Shown here in pieces: positions 44,334 through 53,334 of a stretch of 64,000 nucleotides of DNA; position 1 is the stretch's first letter, and every line of letters begins with the position of its first letter. Location: NCBI RefSeq assembly GCF_009711715.1, contig NZ_VENF01000013.1:1-64000 (forward strand). The letters are read 5' to 3'. The notes under the pieces were generated by a model. The model ran no database searches. It saw only the letters and a program-made list of their open reading frames with translations, and was not told the DNA's origin. Source of the stretch: Methylophaga sp. (lineage in GTDB: Bacteria; Pseudomonadota; Gammaproteobacteria; Nitrosococcales; Methylophagaceae). A program made the position numbers and the translations under genes.

Positions 44334-45746
44334 GTGGAAGAAATCAGTTATCCAGAATCGTTCAAGGATACCGCCACAGAGGCCCTGAAAGTCCCGCCGC
44401 ATTCCGTTGAAGCCGAGCAATCTGTACTGGGCGGCCTGATGCTTGACAACGGTGCCTGGGAACATGTGGCAGACGTCCTCGTCGAGCAGGATTTCTATCG
44501 TCACGATCACCAGTTGATTTTCCGTGCGATTGCCCAGTTGATGGAGCAGTCACAGCCGGTTGATGTCATTACCCTCGCGGAATGGCATGACAAGCGCGGT
44601 GAGCTGGATCAGGTCGGTGAACTCGCTTATCTGGGCATGCTGGCCCGCAATACCCCCAGTGCTGCCAATATCAGCGCCTACGCTGAAATAGTTCGCGAAC
44701 GGGCGATTCTGCGCCAACTGATTAAGGTCGGTAACAGCATTTCCAATATGGCCTTCAAACCGGAGGGCATGACCAAGGAAGAAATGCTCGATATCGCCGA
44801 GCGTTACGTCTTCGAGATTGCCGAAAAAGGAGCCAAGCGAGGTGGCGGCTTCGTTCAGGTTAAGGACGTACTCAGCAAGGTGGTTGATCGTATCGATTCC
44901 CTGTTTGAGCAGGACAGCTCGATTACTGGTCTGCCAACTGGATTTATTGATTTCGATGAACAGACTTCAGGTCTGCAGCCTGCCGATCTGATCATCGTTG
45001 CCGGCCGTCCGTCGATGGGTAAAACCACCTTTGCCATGAATATTGCCGAGAACGGTGCGATTCACAGCAAAAAGCCGGTGGCCGTCTTCAGTATGGAGAT
45101 GCCCGCTGATGCCCTGGCGATGCGGATGCTGTCATCCCTCGGCCGTATTGATCAGCACCGTCTGCGTACAGGCAAACTCAATGATGATGATTGGCCACGG
45201 CTGACTTCGGCGATTGCTTTGCTTAATGAAGCCCCCTTGTTTATCGATGATACGCCGGCCCTGTCACCGACCGAGCTGCGTGCCCGTGCACGTCGCCTTA
45301 AGCGCGAACATGGTCTGAGTCTGATCGTAATCGATTATCTGCAGCTGATGCAGGGCAATGCCGGTAAAGCGAATGAAAACCGGGCTACCGAAATCTCAGA
45401 GATTTCGCGTTCCCTTAAAGCGCTGGCCAAAGAACTGGAAGTACCTTTAATCGCCCTGTCGCAGCTTAACCGTAGCCTGGAACAACGTCCCAACAAACGT
45501 CCCGTAATGTCGGATCTGCGTGAGTCTGGTGCGATTGAGCAGGACGCTGACCTTATCGTGTTTATTTACCGCGACGAAGTCTATAATGAAGACTCCGCCG
45601 ACAAGGGTAAGGCCGAGATTATTATCGGTAAGCAGCGTAACGGTCCCATTGGCTCTGTCGCGCTGACGTTCCAGGGTAAATATACCCGTTTCGAGAATTT
45701 CGCCCCCAGCTATTACGATGATCAAATGGGTTACGACGGAGAATAA
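44334..45746 (+). CDS. dnaB: Replicative DNA helicase DnaB
   Basis: Hexameric 5'-3' replication helicase, 470 residues from a GTG. N-terminal primase-interaction domain: VPPHSVEAEQSVLGGLML and DVITLAEWHDKRGEL. The RecA-like motor has Walker A GRPSMGKTTFAMNIA (about 223-237), VFSMEMPADALAMRML, the Walker B region LIVIDYLQLM and LSQLNRSLEQRPNKRPVMSDLRESGAIEQDAD. No intein. Followed after 2 bases by alr, a common gammaproteobacterial order. Confidence 0.98.
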   Translation: MEEISYPESFKDTATEALKVPPHSVEAEQSVLGGLMLDNGAWEHVADVLVEQDFYRHDHQLIFRAIAQLMEQSQPVDVITLAEWHDKRGELDQVGELAYLGMLARNTPSAANISAYAEIVRERAILRQLIKVGNSISNMAFKPEGMTKEEMLDIAERYVFEIAEKGAKRGGGFVQVKDVLSKVVDRIDSLFEQDSSITGLPTGFIDFDEQTSGLQPADLIIVAGRPSMGKTTFAMNIAENGAIHSKKPVAVFSMEMPADALAMRMLSSLGRIDQHRLRTGKLNDDDWPRLTSAIALLNEAPLFIDDTPALSPTELRARARRLKREHGLSLIVIDYLQLMQGNAGKANENRATEISEISRSLKALAKELEVPLIALSQLNRSLEQRPNKRPVMSDLRESGAIEQDADLIVFIYRDEVYNEDSADKGKAEIIIGKQRNGPIGSVALTFQGKYTRFENFAPSYYDDQMGYDGE

Positions 45747-45748
45747 TC

Positions 45749-46834
45749 TTGGCGTTTCCCGTCGCTTCCATCAATCTGGCTGCTTTACGACATAACCTTG
45801 CTCGTGTTCGTGCTTTGGCACCGAACAGTCAGGTGATGAGCGTGATTAAGGCGGATGCTTACGGGCATGGCGTCATCGCGGTAGCTGAAGCACTGGCGGA
45901 CAGTGATGCCTTTGCCGTTGCCAGACTCAGTGAAGGTATTCACCTGCGCCAGCAGGGTATTGAAAAGCCGATTGTATTGCTTGAGGGCGTCAATACGGAA
46001 GCTGACTTTACCGCTGCGGCAAACTACCAACTTTCCCCGGTAATTCATCTGCACAGTCAGATTCAATTACTGCAGACCATAACGTTACCAAAACCACTTC
46101 AGTTTAACTGGCTGATGATCGACAGCGGCATGCATCGACTCGGGATCACACCTGAACAGGCCCCGGCTGCATTGACCATGCTAAAAGCCTGCGACAATCT
46201 CAGTGGTGAAATCGGGCTGATGAGTCATTTTGCCAATTCCGATCTGGTGGGGGATAAACGCAATCAGCAGCAACTGGCACCGATGCGGGCTTTACGGCAA
46301 GAAACCGGATTGGCGGTTTGTCTGGCCAACTCTGCCGCTGTGATAGCTTATCCGGAATCTCATCTGGACTGGGTTCGACCCGGCCTGATGCTTTATGGTG
46401 TTTCACCGTTTGACGATAAAACCGGTCCGCAATTGGAGCTTGAACCTGTGATGCAGCTCAAAACCCGGCTGATTGCTGTTTATGATATCGATGCCGGTGA
46501 AGAGGTCGGTTACGGCGGCGACTGGACCGCTGAAGTGCCCACTCGCATCGGAGTTGCCAGTATCGGCTATGGTGATGGCTACACTCGCCATCTGTCGAAT
46601 AAAGCCGAGGTATTACTGCGCGGGCAGAAAGCGCCTGTGGTGGGACGTGTGTCGATGGATACCATTTGTCTTAACCTCAATGATTTTGAGCAGGCTGTCG
46701 TTGGCGATGAGGTCATTCTCTGGGGTAAAGCGGAACTGCCCGTCGAACAACTGGCTGAACTGGCCGGCACTATTCCCTACGAGCTGGTCACGGTTATTTG
46801 TCCTCGGGTACAGAGGGAACTGTCAGATGGCTAA
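45749..46834 (+). CDS. alr: Alanine racemase
   Basis: PLP enzyme making D-alanine for peptidoglycan, 361 residues. The N-terminal strand INLAALRHNLARVRAL leads to VIKADAYGHG (PLP lysine about residue 34). LMSHFANSD and RPGLMLYGVSPF follow. The catalytic tyrosine is in SIGYGDGYTRHL, and GRVSMDTICLNL closes the active site. It overlaps radA by 8 bases. Confidence 0.97.
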   Translation: MAFPVASINLAALRHNLARVRALAPNSQVMSVIKADAYGHGVIAVAEALADSDAFAVARLSEGIHLRQQGIEKPIVLLEGVNTEADFTAAANYQLSPVIHLHSQIQLLQTITLPKPLQFNWLMIDSGMHRLGITPEQAPAALTMLKACDNLSGEIGLMSHFANSDLVGDKRNQQQLAPMRALRQETGLAVCLANSAAVIAYPESHLDWVRPGLMLYGVSPFDDKTGPQLELEPVMQLKTRLIAVYDIDAGEEVGYGGDWTAEVPTRIGVASIGYGDGYTRHLSNKAEVLLRGQKAPVVGRVSMDTICLNLNDFEQAVVGDEVILWGKAELPVEQLAELAGTIPYELVTVICPRVQRELSDG

Positions 46835-48221
46835 AGTAAAACGAATCTATGTCTGCAAGGAATGTGGCGCACAGACACCGCAATGGGCAGGGCGCTGCAA
46901 TGATTGCGGTGCTTGGAACAGCCTCACTGAAGAAATTCAGCCGGGCGCGTCCTCGGCTACCCAGGCTTCAATTCAGCGTCATACCGGCTATGCCGGCGAA
47001 CAGAAAAAACAGGTACAGGCACTGTCCGAGGTTAAATCCGAGCAGGCGGTTCGATGGACCACCGGCTTACCTGAATTGGACCGTGTCCTGGGTGGTGGCC
47101 TGGTCACCGGTTCGGTCGTGTTGATAGGCGGTGATCCGGGTATCGGTAAATCGACACTGCTGTTGCAGGCGATGGCCACCATGGCTGACAGCAGCGGTAT
47201 TAAACCGCTTTATATCAGTGGTGAAGAGTCTCTGCAGCAAATACGGCTGCGTGCTGAAAGACTGCAACTGGAACAGGCACCACTGGAGTTGCTGGCTGAA
47301 ACGCATGCCGAGCAGATGGTTGCCACTGCCGAGCAACGTAAACCTCAGGTCATGGTCATTGACTCGATTCAGACCGTTTTTACTGAGCAACTGCAGTCGG
47401 CACCGGGCACAGTTGCCCAGGTACGTGAGAGCGCAGCGCAACTGGTTCGCTATGCCAAATCCAGTGGCACCACGATGATCCTGGTCGGCCATGTCACCAA
47501 GCAGGGGGCACTGGCGGGGCCGCGGGTACTGGAACATATGGTGGACACCGTCTTGTATTTTGAAGGCGATACCTCAACCCGTTTCCGTATTCTGCGGGCG
47601 GTGAAAAACCGCTTTGGCGCCGTCAATGAACTGGGTGTGTTCGGGATGACGGAACTGGGTCTGAAAGAAGTCAGCAACCCGTCAGCGATTTTTCTGACAC
47701 GGGGCGAGGAAGCGGTGCCGGGCAGTGTGGTGACCGTCATTCGCGAGGGCAGCCGGCCGATGCTGGTTGAAGTTCAGGCTTTGGTTGACAGTAGTCCGCT
47801 GGGTAATCCGCGACGCGTGACGGTAGGGCTGGAACAGAACCGGCTGGCGATGCTGCTGGCGATCCTTCACCGGCATGGCGGCATTACCTGTCACGACCAG
47901 GATGTGTTCATCAATGTGGTCGGTGGCGTCAAATTGAGTGAAACCGGTGCCGATTTGGCGGTACTGGCAGCGATTATTTCCAGCTTGAGAAACCGCGCCT
48001 TACCCCGAGACTGGGTCCTGTTCGGCGAAGTCGGGCTGACCGGTGAAATCCGTCCTGTGCAGGCCGGTGAAGAGCGAATTCGAGATGCCGGTAAGCATGG
48101 TTTTTCACACGCAATTGTGCCCGCCGCCAATGCACCGCGTAAAGCGAGTAAAGAGATTAAGGTGACGCCAGTCAGACACCTGTCAGAGGTGATCAATGCC
48201 TTAAGAGACGCAACCGGTTAG
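46827..48221 (+). CDS. radA: DNA repair protein RadA
   Basis: RecA-like branch-migration protein, 464 residues. The C4 zinc finger is CKECGAQTPQWAGRCNDCG (residues 9-27). Walker A is GGDPGIGKST. The RadA-specific KNRFG motif is in AVKNRFGAVNELGVF, and a Lon-protease-like domain closes it (VNVVGGVKLSETGADLAVLAA). The ATG at 46827 is chosen though the frame is open far upstream, because the zinc finger begins here and GAGGGAAC lies before it. Its stop overlaps the convergent PilZ gene by 4 bases. Confidence 0.97.
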   Translation: MAKVKRIYVCKECGAQTPQWAGRCNDCGAWNSLTEEIQPGASSATQASIQRHTGYAGEQKKQVQALSEVKSEQAVRWTTGLPELDRVLGGGLVTGSVVLIGGDPGIGKSTLLLQAMATMADSSGIKPLYISGEESLQQIRLRAERLQLEQAPLELLAETHAEQMVATAEQRKPQVMVIDSIQTVFTEQLQSAPGTVAQVRESAAQLVRYAKSSGTTMILVGHVTKQGALAGPRVLEHMVDTVLYFEGDTSTRFRILRAVKNRFGAVNELGVFGMTELGLKEVSNPSAIFLTRGEEAVPGSVVTVIREGSRPMLVEVQALVDSSPLGNPRRVTVGLEQNRLAMLLAILHRHGGITCHDQDVFINVVGGVKLSETGADLAVLAAIISSLRNRALPRDWVLFGEVGLTGEIRPVQAGEERIRDAGKHGFSHAIVPAANAPRKASKEIKVTPVRHLSEVINALRDATG

Positions 48222-48601
48222 TGCTTTTCTATCAGGGCTGAAAGCTCACGATGTAACAGGCCTTCGTCGCCGAGATTGAGTTCCATCAACCTTTTCAGAT
48301 GGGTAATGCTGTCCAGATCGATTTCATGTGATTCAAAACCGATCGTGCCTTCGTCAATATGCGCGACAGTCGCATGCATCTCAATAACCACTTGACCCTG
48401 CTCCAGCAGCAAATCCACCACACAGGCCTGACCCAGCCGCGACTGCCATTGGCCCGGCTTGACGATTAGCAGCCCTTTCAATGACACATCCAGCACCGTG
48501 CAATTAAGAAACTCATCGCCGTCATCAGTGTTGATATGGGCGACGGCATCAAATGGAATGCGGCTGAAACGACGTCTTTCCTGTGTTGCGTGATCGGTCA
48601 T
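48218..48601 (-). CDS. PilZ-domain protein (c-di-GMP binding)
   Basis: About 127 residues from the ATG at 48601, with GGGGAG 7 bases upstream. An earlier in-frame codon at 48625 is the alternative. The PilZ marks are ERRRFSRIPF (RxxxR, c-di-GMP contact) near the start and LDVSLKGLLIV (D/NxSxxG). It is a single-domain PilZ, so it should act as a c-di-GMP-responsive adaptor. The window also has a broken GGDEF gene and type IV pilins, but no direct link is shown. Confidence 0.88.
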   Translation of the reverse strand: MTDHATQERRRFSRIPFDAVAHINTDDGDEFLNCTVLDVSLKGLLIVKPGQWQSRLGQACVVDLLLEQGQVVIEMHATVAHIDEGTIGFESHEIDLDSITHLKRLMELNLGDEGLLHRELSALIEKH

Positions 48602-48661
48602 TTGTCCACTCCCCGTTAGCTTCATTTGATACTATCACTGTTTTCGACACAGGAGTAAGTG

Positions 48662-49087
48662 ATGCTGTGGGTTAAAGCCTTCCATCTGATATTTATCGTG
48701 ACCTGGTTCTCGGCCATGTTTTATCTGCCCCGGCTGTTTGTTTATCATGCTCTCTGTGAGGATGAGGCAGGAAATGCACGCTTTAAAATCATGGAGCGTA
48801 AACTCTACCGCGGCATCATGACTCCCAGTGCGGTGTTGACCCTGATATTCGGTCTCTGGCTGTTGAGTTTTTATTCGCTGGAGCAGATTGCCTCGATGGG
48901 CTGGCTGCATGCCAAACTGACGCTGGTGATTCTGTTATTTGCCTATCATGGAATCTGCGGCCGCATGCTCAGACAATTCGCTGCTGACAATAATCAGCGC
49001 AGTCACCGCTTCTACCGCTGGTTTAATGAATTCCCGGTTTTACTGTTAATCGCGGTGATAATTCTGGCTGTGGTTAAACCCTTCTGA
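48662..49087 (+). CDS. hemJ: Protoporphyrinogen IX oxidase HemJ
   Basis: A 141-residue, four-helix membrane protein of the HemJ (UPF0093) family, oxidising protoporphyrinogen IX in heme synthesis. Typical sequence: LWVKAFHLIFIVTWFSAMFYLPRLFVYHA with the conserved His and Trp, IMERKLYRGIM and LHAKLTLVI. AGGAG lies 6 bases before the ATG. A GTG one codon earlier is possible. It ends at a strong terminator. It ties in with the heme A genes at 56-57 kb by pathway only. Confidence 0.9.
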   Translation: MLWVKAFHLIFIVTWFSAMFYLPRLFVYHALCEDEAGNARFKIMERKLYRGIMTPSAVLTLIFGLWLLSFYSLEQIASMGWLHAKLTLVILLFAYHGICGRMLRQFAADNNQRSHRFYRWFNEFPVLLLIAVIILAVVKPF

Positions 49088-49094
49088 CAGCAAT

Positions 49095-49123
49095 AAAAAA
49101 GGCTCCCTCGGGAGCCTTTTTCG
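49095..49123. terminator. Bidirectional terminator between hemJ and dolP
   Basis: A6-GGCTCC-CTCG-GGAGCC-T5 is symmetrical, so it can end hemJ on the plus strand and dolP on the minus strand. Confidence 0.88.
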
Positions 49124-49138
49124 TGATCAGCATTAGGC

Positions 49139-49714
49139 TTAATCGGTGTACTCAAAGATTTTAACCACGCGTTGAACACCGGCGGTATTTGTCACCAGGT
49201 TGACCGCCTGCTGGGCTTCAGCGCGGCTGACCAGCCCGAGCAGATAAACGATACCGCGCTCAGTCACGACCTTGATATGAAAGGGATCAATATGCTCATC
49301 GGTCGCCATTTTGGCTTTGATTTTGGAAGTAATCCAGGTATCGGTGCTGCGTGAGGGCAGGGCACTGGGCGCCGCTATCGCCAGTTCATTATGAATCCGT
49401 CTGACTTTAGGAATCTGTTTGACCTCGGCAGTCGCTTTCTGCTTCAGTGATTCACTTGGCGTCTCACCGGTCAGCAATACCACGCCATTGAAACTGGTGA
49501 CGTTGATATGACTCTGGTCGTAGATTTCCTTGTTGTCAAACAGCGCATAGGCCGCTTTGAACTCAATACCCTGATCATCGATTACCGTTCCTGTTGTGCG
49601 CCGGTCATAGGCGACGGCGGCCCCGGTGGCAGCGCCACCGACAACGGCAGGCGCACAGCCCTGAATCAACAGGACAGGGACAGCCAGCCAGGCAAGATTT
49701 TTTAACTTAATCAT
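49139..49714 (-). CDS. dolP: BON-domain outer-membrane lipoprotein DolP (YraP)
   Basis: A 191-residue lipoprotein. The signal MIKLKNLAWLAVPVLLIQGC has its lipobox Cys at 20. Two BON domains follow, with HINVTSFNGVVLLTGETPS and HIKVVTERGIVYLLGLVS as core strands. In E. coli DolP supports outer-membrane integrity. The ATG at 49714 has GAGGA upstream. A TTG three codons earlier is less likely. It follows lpoA and yraN in the same direction, as in E. coli (yraM-yraN-diaA-yraP), though a diaA gene is missing. Confidence 0.9.
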   Translation of the reverse strand: MIKLKNLAWLAVPVLLIQGCAPAVVGGAATGAAVAYDRRTTGTVIDDQGIEFKAAYALFDNKEIYDQSHINVTSFNGVVLLTGETPSESLKQKATAEVKQIPKVRRIHNELAIAAPSALPSRSTDTWITSKIKAKMATDEHIDPFHIKVVTERGIVYLLGLVSRAEAQQAVNLVTNTAGVQRVVKIFEYTD

Positions 49715-49779
49715 ACTGAGCAATCCTCAATTAGAAGTTGTTTATTGTTGCTGTTTTGGTCTTTATTGACCAGCTTATT

Positions 49780-50142
49780 TCAGCCCTGTTCAAAGGCGTT
49801 CTGAATCCACTGCATCTGGTAACCACTGTCTGCAAGGCTGACGCCGACAACATCAAAACGGCAACTGTCGTGCTGAATGCGATGCCGTTGCAGATATTGC
49901 TCGGCCGTATGGAGCAGCCTGATCTGTTTAGCTCGGGTTACCGTTTCCGCGGCACTGCCATAGGCAGAACTGCGACGAAAGCGAACCTCGATAAAAACCA
50001 GCACAGTACCATGCTGCATAATCAGATCAATCTCACCGCCGCGACTGTGATAATTGCGGGTCAGCAGCTTCAAGCCCTGTTTTTGCAGATAGCGGCAAAC
50101 TGCCGTTTCCACTTCTGTGCCTTTATCCCTGGCAAATAGCAT
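49780..50142 (-). CDS. yraN: YraN (UPF0102) nuclease-like protein
   Basis: A 120-residue UPF0102 protein with a restriction-endonuclease-like core: CRYLQKQGLKLLTRNYHSRGGEIDLIMQHGTVLVFIEVR, where GEID and the later FIEVR supply the acidic and basic residues. A role in DNA processing is suspected, unproven. The ATG sits one base after the lpoA stop, so translation is coupled. Confidence 0.9.
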   Translation of the reverse strand: MLFARDKGTEVETAVCRYLQKQGLKLLTRNYHSRGGEIDLIMQHGTVLVFIEVRFRRSSAYGSAAETVTRAKQIRLLHTAEQYLQRHRIQHDSCRFDVVGVSLADSGYQMQWIQNAFEQG

Positions 50143-50143
50143 A

Positions 50144-52000
50144 TCACTGCAGACGCTGGAGGTTACCTTGTTTGAACTGGCCCCAAGGCATTTCGCGCTC
50201 GACTTGCCCGGTTTCGTTAATCGACAGATCGCCGGTTGCCCCCGGGTATACCTGCTCCGGTTCGCGGCTCAGAGCATTAAGCTCCGGAATCAGCCGGTAG
50301 GCATCGACCCCCATTGCGTAGAGTCTGAGCAGACCGCCGGGCTTGCCTTGGGTTTGACTGAGCACCGCCTGAAAGGCCTGATCGTCGTTTGTATCACCAT
50401 TAAACATCCACGGAATATCGGTAATAATAAGTTCGTTCAAATCGATATCCTGCTGTGGGTCAGCCTGCCCGCTGTAGGCATGTGAGGTGGCAATCAATGG
50501 CAGATCGCCGCTGCGATGGAATTTAAGCTGGGGCACCAGTTGCCGGGCTTTAAGTGGTTTCGCGACCAAGAACAGGAAATCAATATCCTGCCGGCGCCGT
50601 GGCTCAAATTCCAGCGAGCGTCCCAATACGCTTTTCAAGGCGCGGTAGCGTTGTTCACTGACATCCAGTCCCATCAGCGGAATCAGCGTGTCACGGAAAT
50701 CATTCTCTGATTCGTTATAACTGGCCACCGAGATAATATTGCCTCCCTGTTCGCGCCATGCCTGGCTGAAGGCACCGGCGACGCGGTCACCCCAGTCACC
50801 CTGTGGGGCCAGAATGACGGCATGTTGATAACCTTTGCGGCGGGCAAAATCGGCAACTGCCATGGCATCATCTTCTGGTGCCAGACCGAATTGATATAGA
50901 TTGGGCCGCTCCAGACCGGGCTCAATACGGTTCAATGCCAACACCGGGACCGGTAGCTCCGGCAGCTTAGCCAGGGCCTCTACGGAAGGTTTCTGTAATG
51001 GGCCAATAACCACTCCGGCGCCGCGCGAGATGGCCTCCTGATAGAGCTGGTCGACATTACTGCGACCCGAGTAGGGATCTGTTTCTACATCCAGGAAATG
51101 CAGTCTGCTGCTGGCCCCGCTGGCATAGTGGGCAGCGATGATGCCTTGTTTAATGGCTCGACCGGCCTCAACGAACGGCCCCTCAGCAGGCAGCATGATC
51201 GCAATATCGCCGATCTGCTGAGGCAGACGGGTGCCGACAGCCTTGACGCTGTCTTTGTACAGGCTGGGATCCGCCGGGTGGTTGGGATAACTGCGACGCC
51301 AGTCTTCCAGGGCGACTTCCAGGGTTTCCGGATTATCCTGATAGGCTTTGATTGCATAGGCGAGAGCAAACCAGCCGCTGTCATCGGCTGGTGGATAGCC
51401 CGGATTATTGAGGTCGAGCGCCTGAGGGGTCATTTGCATCAATGCCTGCCACAGCGTTTCGCGGTTTTGCGCTAAGCTCGCTTCATCGCTCAGTAATTTT
51501 TCCAACTGCAGATGGGTATTGGCTTTTTCCAGCCAGTTGCTGGTGAGGGTGTAGGCATCAGAGCGCAGGTTCAGTAGTTTGACTCTACTTTCAGCGTCGA
51601 GGCTGCTTGCATCGATATCAGCCAAAGCCGCCAAAGCCGCTTCACCCTGACTGTTGAATAGCGCAATTTCTGCCCCGATCACTGCGGCACTGAATCGCTT
51701 ATCATCACTCAGCTGAGATTTATCAACCTGCTGCAGCGCCGTGTTGGCCTGTTCAACCTGACCGGTTTGCCAGAACAATTCGGCTGCACGCAGGAAATAA
51801 AGGGCCTGACGTACACCATCATATTCGGTCGCCAGTTGCAGGTATTCTTCCGCAGCCTGTTGATATTGCCCTTCAGTTTCAGCCGGTACCGTTTCTATCT
51901 CTGTGGGCTGGGTTCTGCTTAGAGGGCCCTGAACGGGCTGACAGGCAGTCAGGAACAGGAGAATAATGGCCGGTAACAGCAACAAGCGGGTGAAGGACAT
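50144..52000 (-). CDS. lpoA: Penicillin-binding protein activator LpoA
   Basis: An outer-membrane lipoprotein of 618 residues. The signal MSFTRLLLLPAIILLFLTAC has the lipobox Cys at 20. The N-terminal part is a TPR-like helical domain (QYQQAAEEYLQLATEYDGVRQALYFLRAAEL). The C-terminal part is a periplasmic-binding-protein-like domain (IAIMLPAEGPFVEAGRAIKQGI and VVIGPLQKPSVEAL). In E. coli LpoA stimulates PBP1A. The ATG at 52000 is preferred to 52036 because it opens the signal peptide. It is divergent from rsmI, the usual order. Confidence 0.93.
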   Translation of the reverse strand: MSFTRLLLLPAIILLFLTACQPVQGPLSRTQPTEIETVPAETEGQYQQAAEEYLQLATEYDGVRQALYFLRAAELFWQTGQVEQANTALQQVDKSQLSDDKRFSAAVIGAEIALFNSQGEAALAALADIDASSLDAESRVKLLNLRSDAYTLTSNWLEKANTHLQLEKLLSDEASLAQNRETLWQALMQMTPQALDLNNPGYPPADDSGWFALAYAIKAYQDNPETLEVALEDWRRSYPNHPADPSLYKDSVKAVGTRLPQQIGDIAIMLPAEGPFVEAGRAIKQGIIAAHYASGASSRLHFLDVETDPYSGRSNVDQLYQEAISRGAGVVIGPLQKPSVEALAKLPELPVPVLALNRIEPGLERPNLYQFGLAPEDDAMAVADFARRKGYQHAVILAPQGDWGDRVAGAFSQAWREQGGNIISVASYNESENDFRDTLIPLMGLDVSEQRYRALKSVLGRSLEFEPRRRQDIDFLFLVAKPLKARQLVPQLKFHRSGDLPLIATSHAYSGQADPQQDIDLNELIITDIPWMFNGDTNDDQAFQAVLSQTQGKPGGLLRLYAMGVDAYRLIPELNALSREPEQVYPGATGDLSINETGQVEREMPWGQFKQGNLQRLQ

Positions 52001-52091
52001 ATCTGGTGTCTGTGTTGTTAACATGGGAAGCATCATCTTACCTGTTCGCGTATATTACGACCACAATTACACAGTGAATTAAGGAAAAATT

Positions 52092-52940
52092 GTGACTGCT
52101 TCACAAGCCGGACAATTGTTCGTGGTGGCTACACCGATAGGCAATCTGAATGACTTCTCTGCCCGCGCCATTGAGACACTGAAGTCAGTGGATCTGATCG
52201 CCGCGGAAGATACTCGTCACAGTAAACCCCTGTTACAACACTTTGCCATCACTACGCCGCTGCTGTCACTGCATGAGCATAATGAACAGCAGCGCAGTGA
52301 ACTGTTACTGCAGCGACTTCAGGCCGGTGAATCTATAGCGCTTATCAGTGATGCCGGAACACCGCTTATCAGTGATCCGGGTTACCGACTGGTGTCCCTG
52401 GTTAAGTCGAATGCCATTCAGGTTCTGCCGGTGCCTGGCAGCTGTGCTTTGATTACGGCACTGTCCGCATCGGGCATTGCTTCTGATCGCTTCAGCTTTG
52501 AGGGTTTCCTGCCGCCCAAGTCGGGCGCTCGTCGCCAGCAACTGTCGCAGTTGAAAAATGAGCAACGCACATTGATCTTTTACGAAAGCCCACGCCGGCT
52601 GTTGGATACCCTGAATGAATGCATCACGGTATTCGGTGCCGATCGTCGCGCCTGCCTGGCTCGGGAACTGACCAAGATTCATGAGACGATTGAAACCCGT
52701 TCACTGGCAGACTTGCGTGACTGGGTGGCTGCCGATGCCAATCAGCAACGCGGTGAGTGTGTGCTGCTGATAGAGGGTGCCTCCACCGTTATAACAGCAG
52801 ATGAACAGGAGATGGAAAGGGTGCTGGCCCTGTTATTACCGGAACTGCCGGTTAAAAAGGCGGCGGCCATAGCCGCTGGCATTACCGGTGGCAGCAAGAA
52901 CGAGGCCTATCAACTGGCGTTGAAATTACAGCAGAAATAA
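52092..52940 (+). CDS. rsmI: 16S rRNA (cytidine-2'-O-)-methyltransferase RsmI
   Basis: Methylates C1402 of 16S rRNA. It has 282 residues from a GTG start. It has the tetrapyrrole-methylase-like fold: LFVVATPIGNLNDFSARAIETL, AEDTRHSKPLL, ALISDAGTPLISDPGYRLV and the C-terminal KKAAAIAAGITGGSKNEAYQLAL. Lies 91 bases from divergent lpoA and 24 bases before rnpB. Confidence 0.96.
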   Translation: MTASQAGQLFVVATPIGNLNDFSARAIETLKSVDLIAAEDTRHSKPLLQHFAITTPLLSLHEHNEQQRSELLLQRLQAGESIALISDAGTPLISDPGYRLVSLVKSNAIQVLPVPGSCALITALSASGIASDRFSFEGFLPPKSGARRQQLSQLKNEQRTLIFYESPRRLLDTLNECITVFGADRRACLARELTKIHETIETRSLADLRDWVAADANQQRGECVLLIEGASTVITADEQEMERVLALLLPELPVKKAAAIAAGITGGSKNEAYQLALKLQQK

Positions 52941-52964
52941 CAGCGCTGAGGTAAAATAGTCAAC

Positions 52965-53309
<345 letters not shown>

Positions 53310-53334
53310 CCTTTTTTATACCACAGCGAATCGC

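Noticed and set aside
46473..46826. Upstream extension of the radA frame
   Set aside because: The extra codons lie within alr, have no similarity to RadA, and the zinc finger with a good ribosome site begins at 46827.
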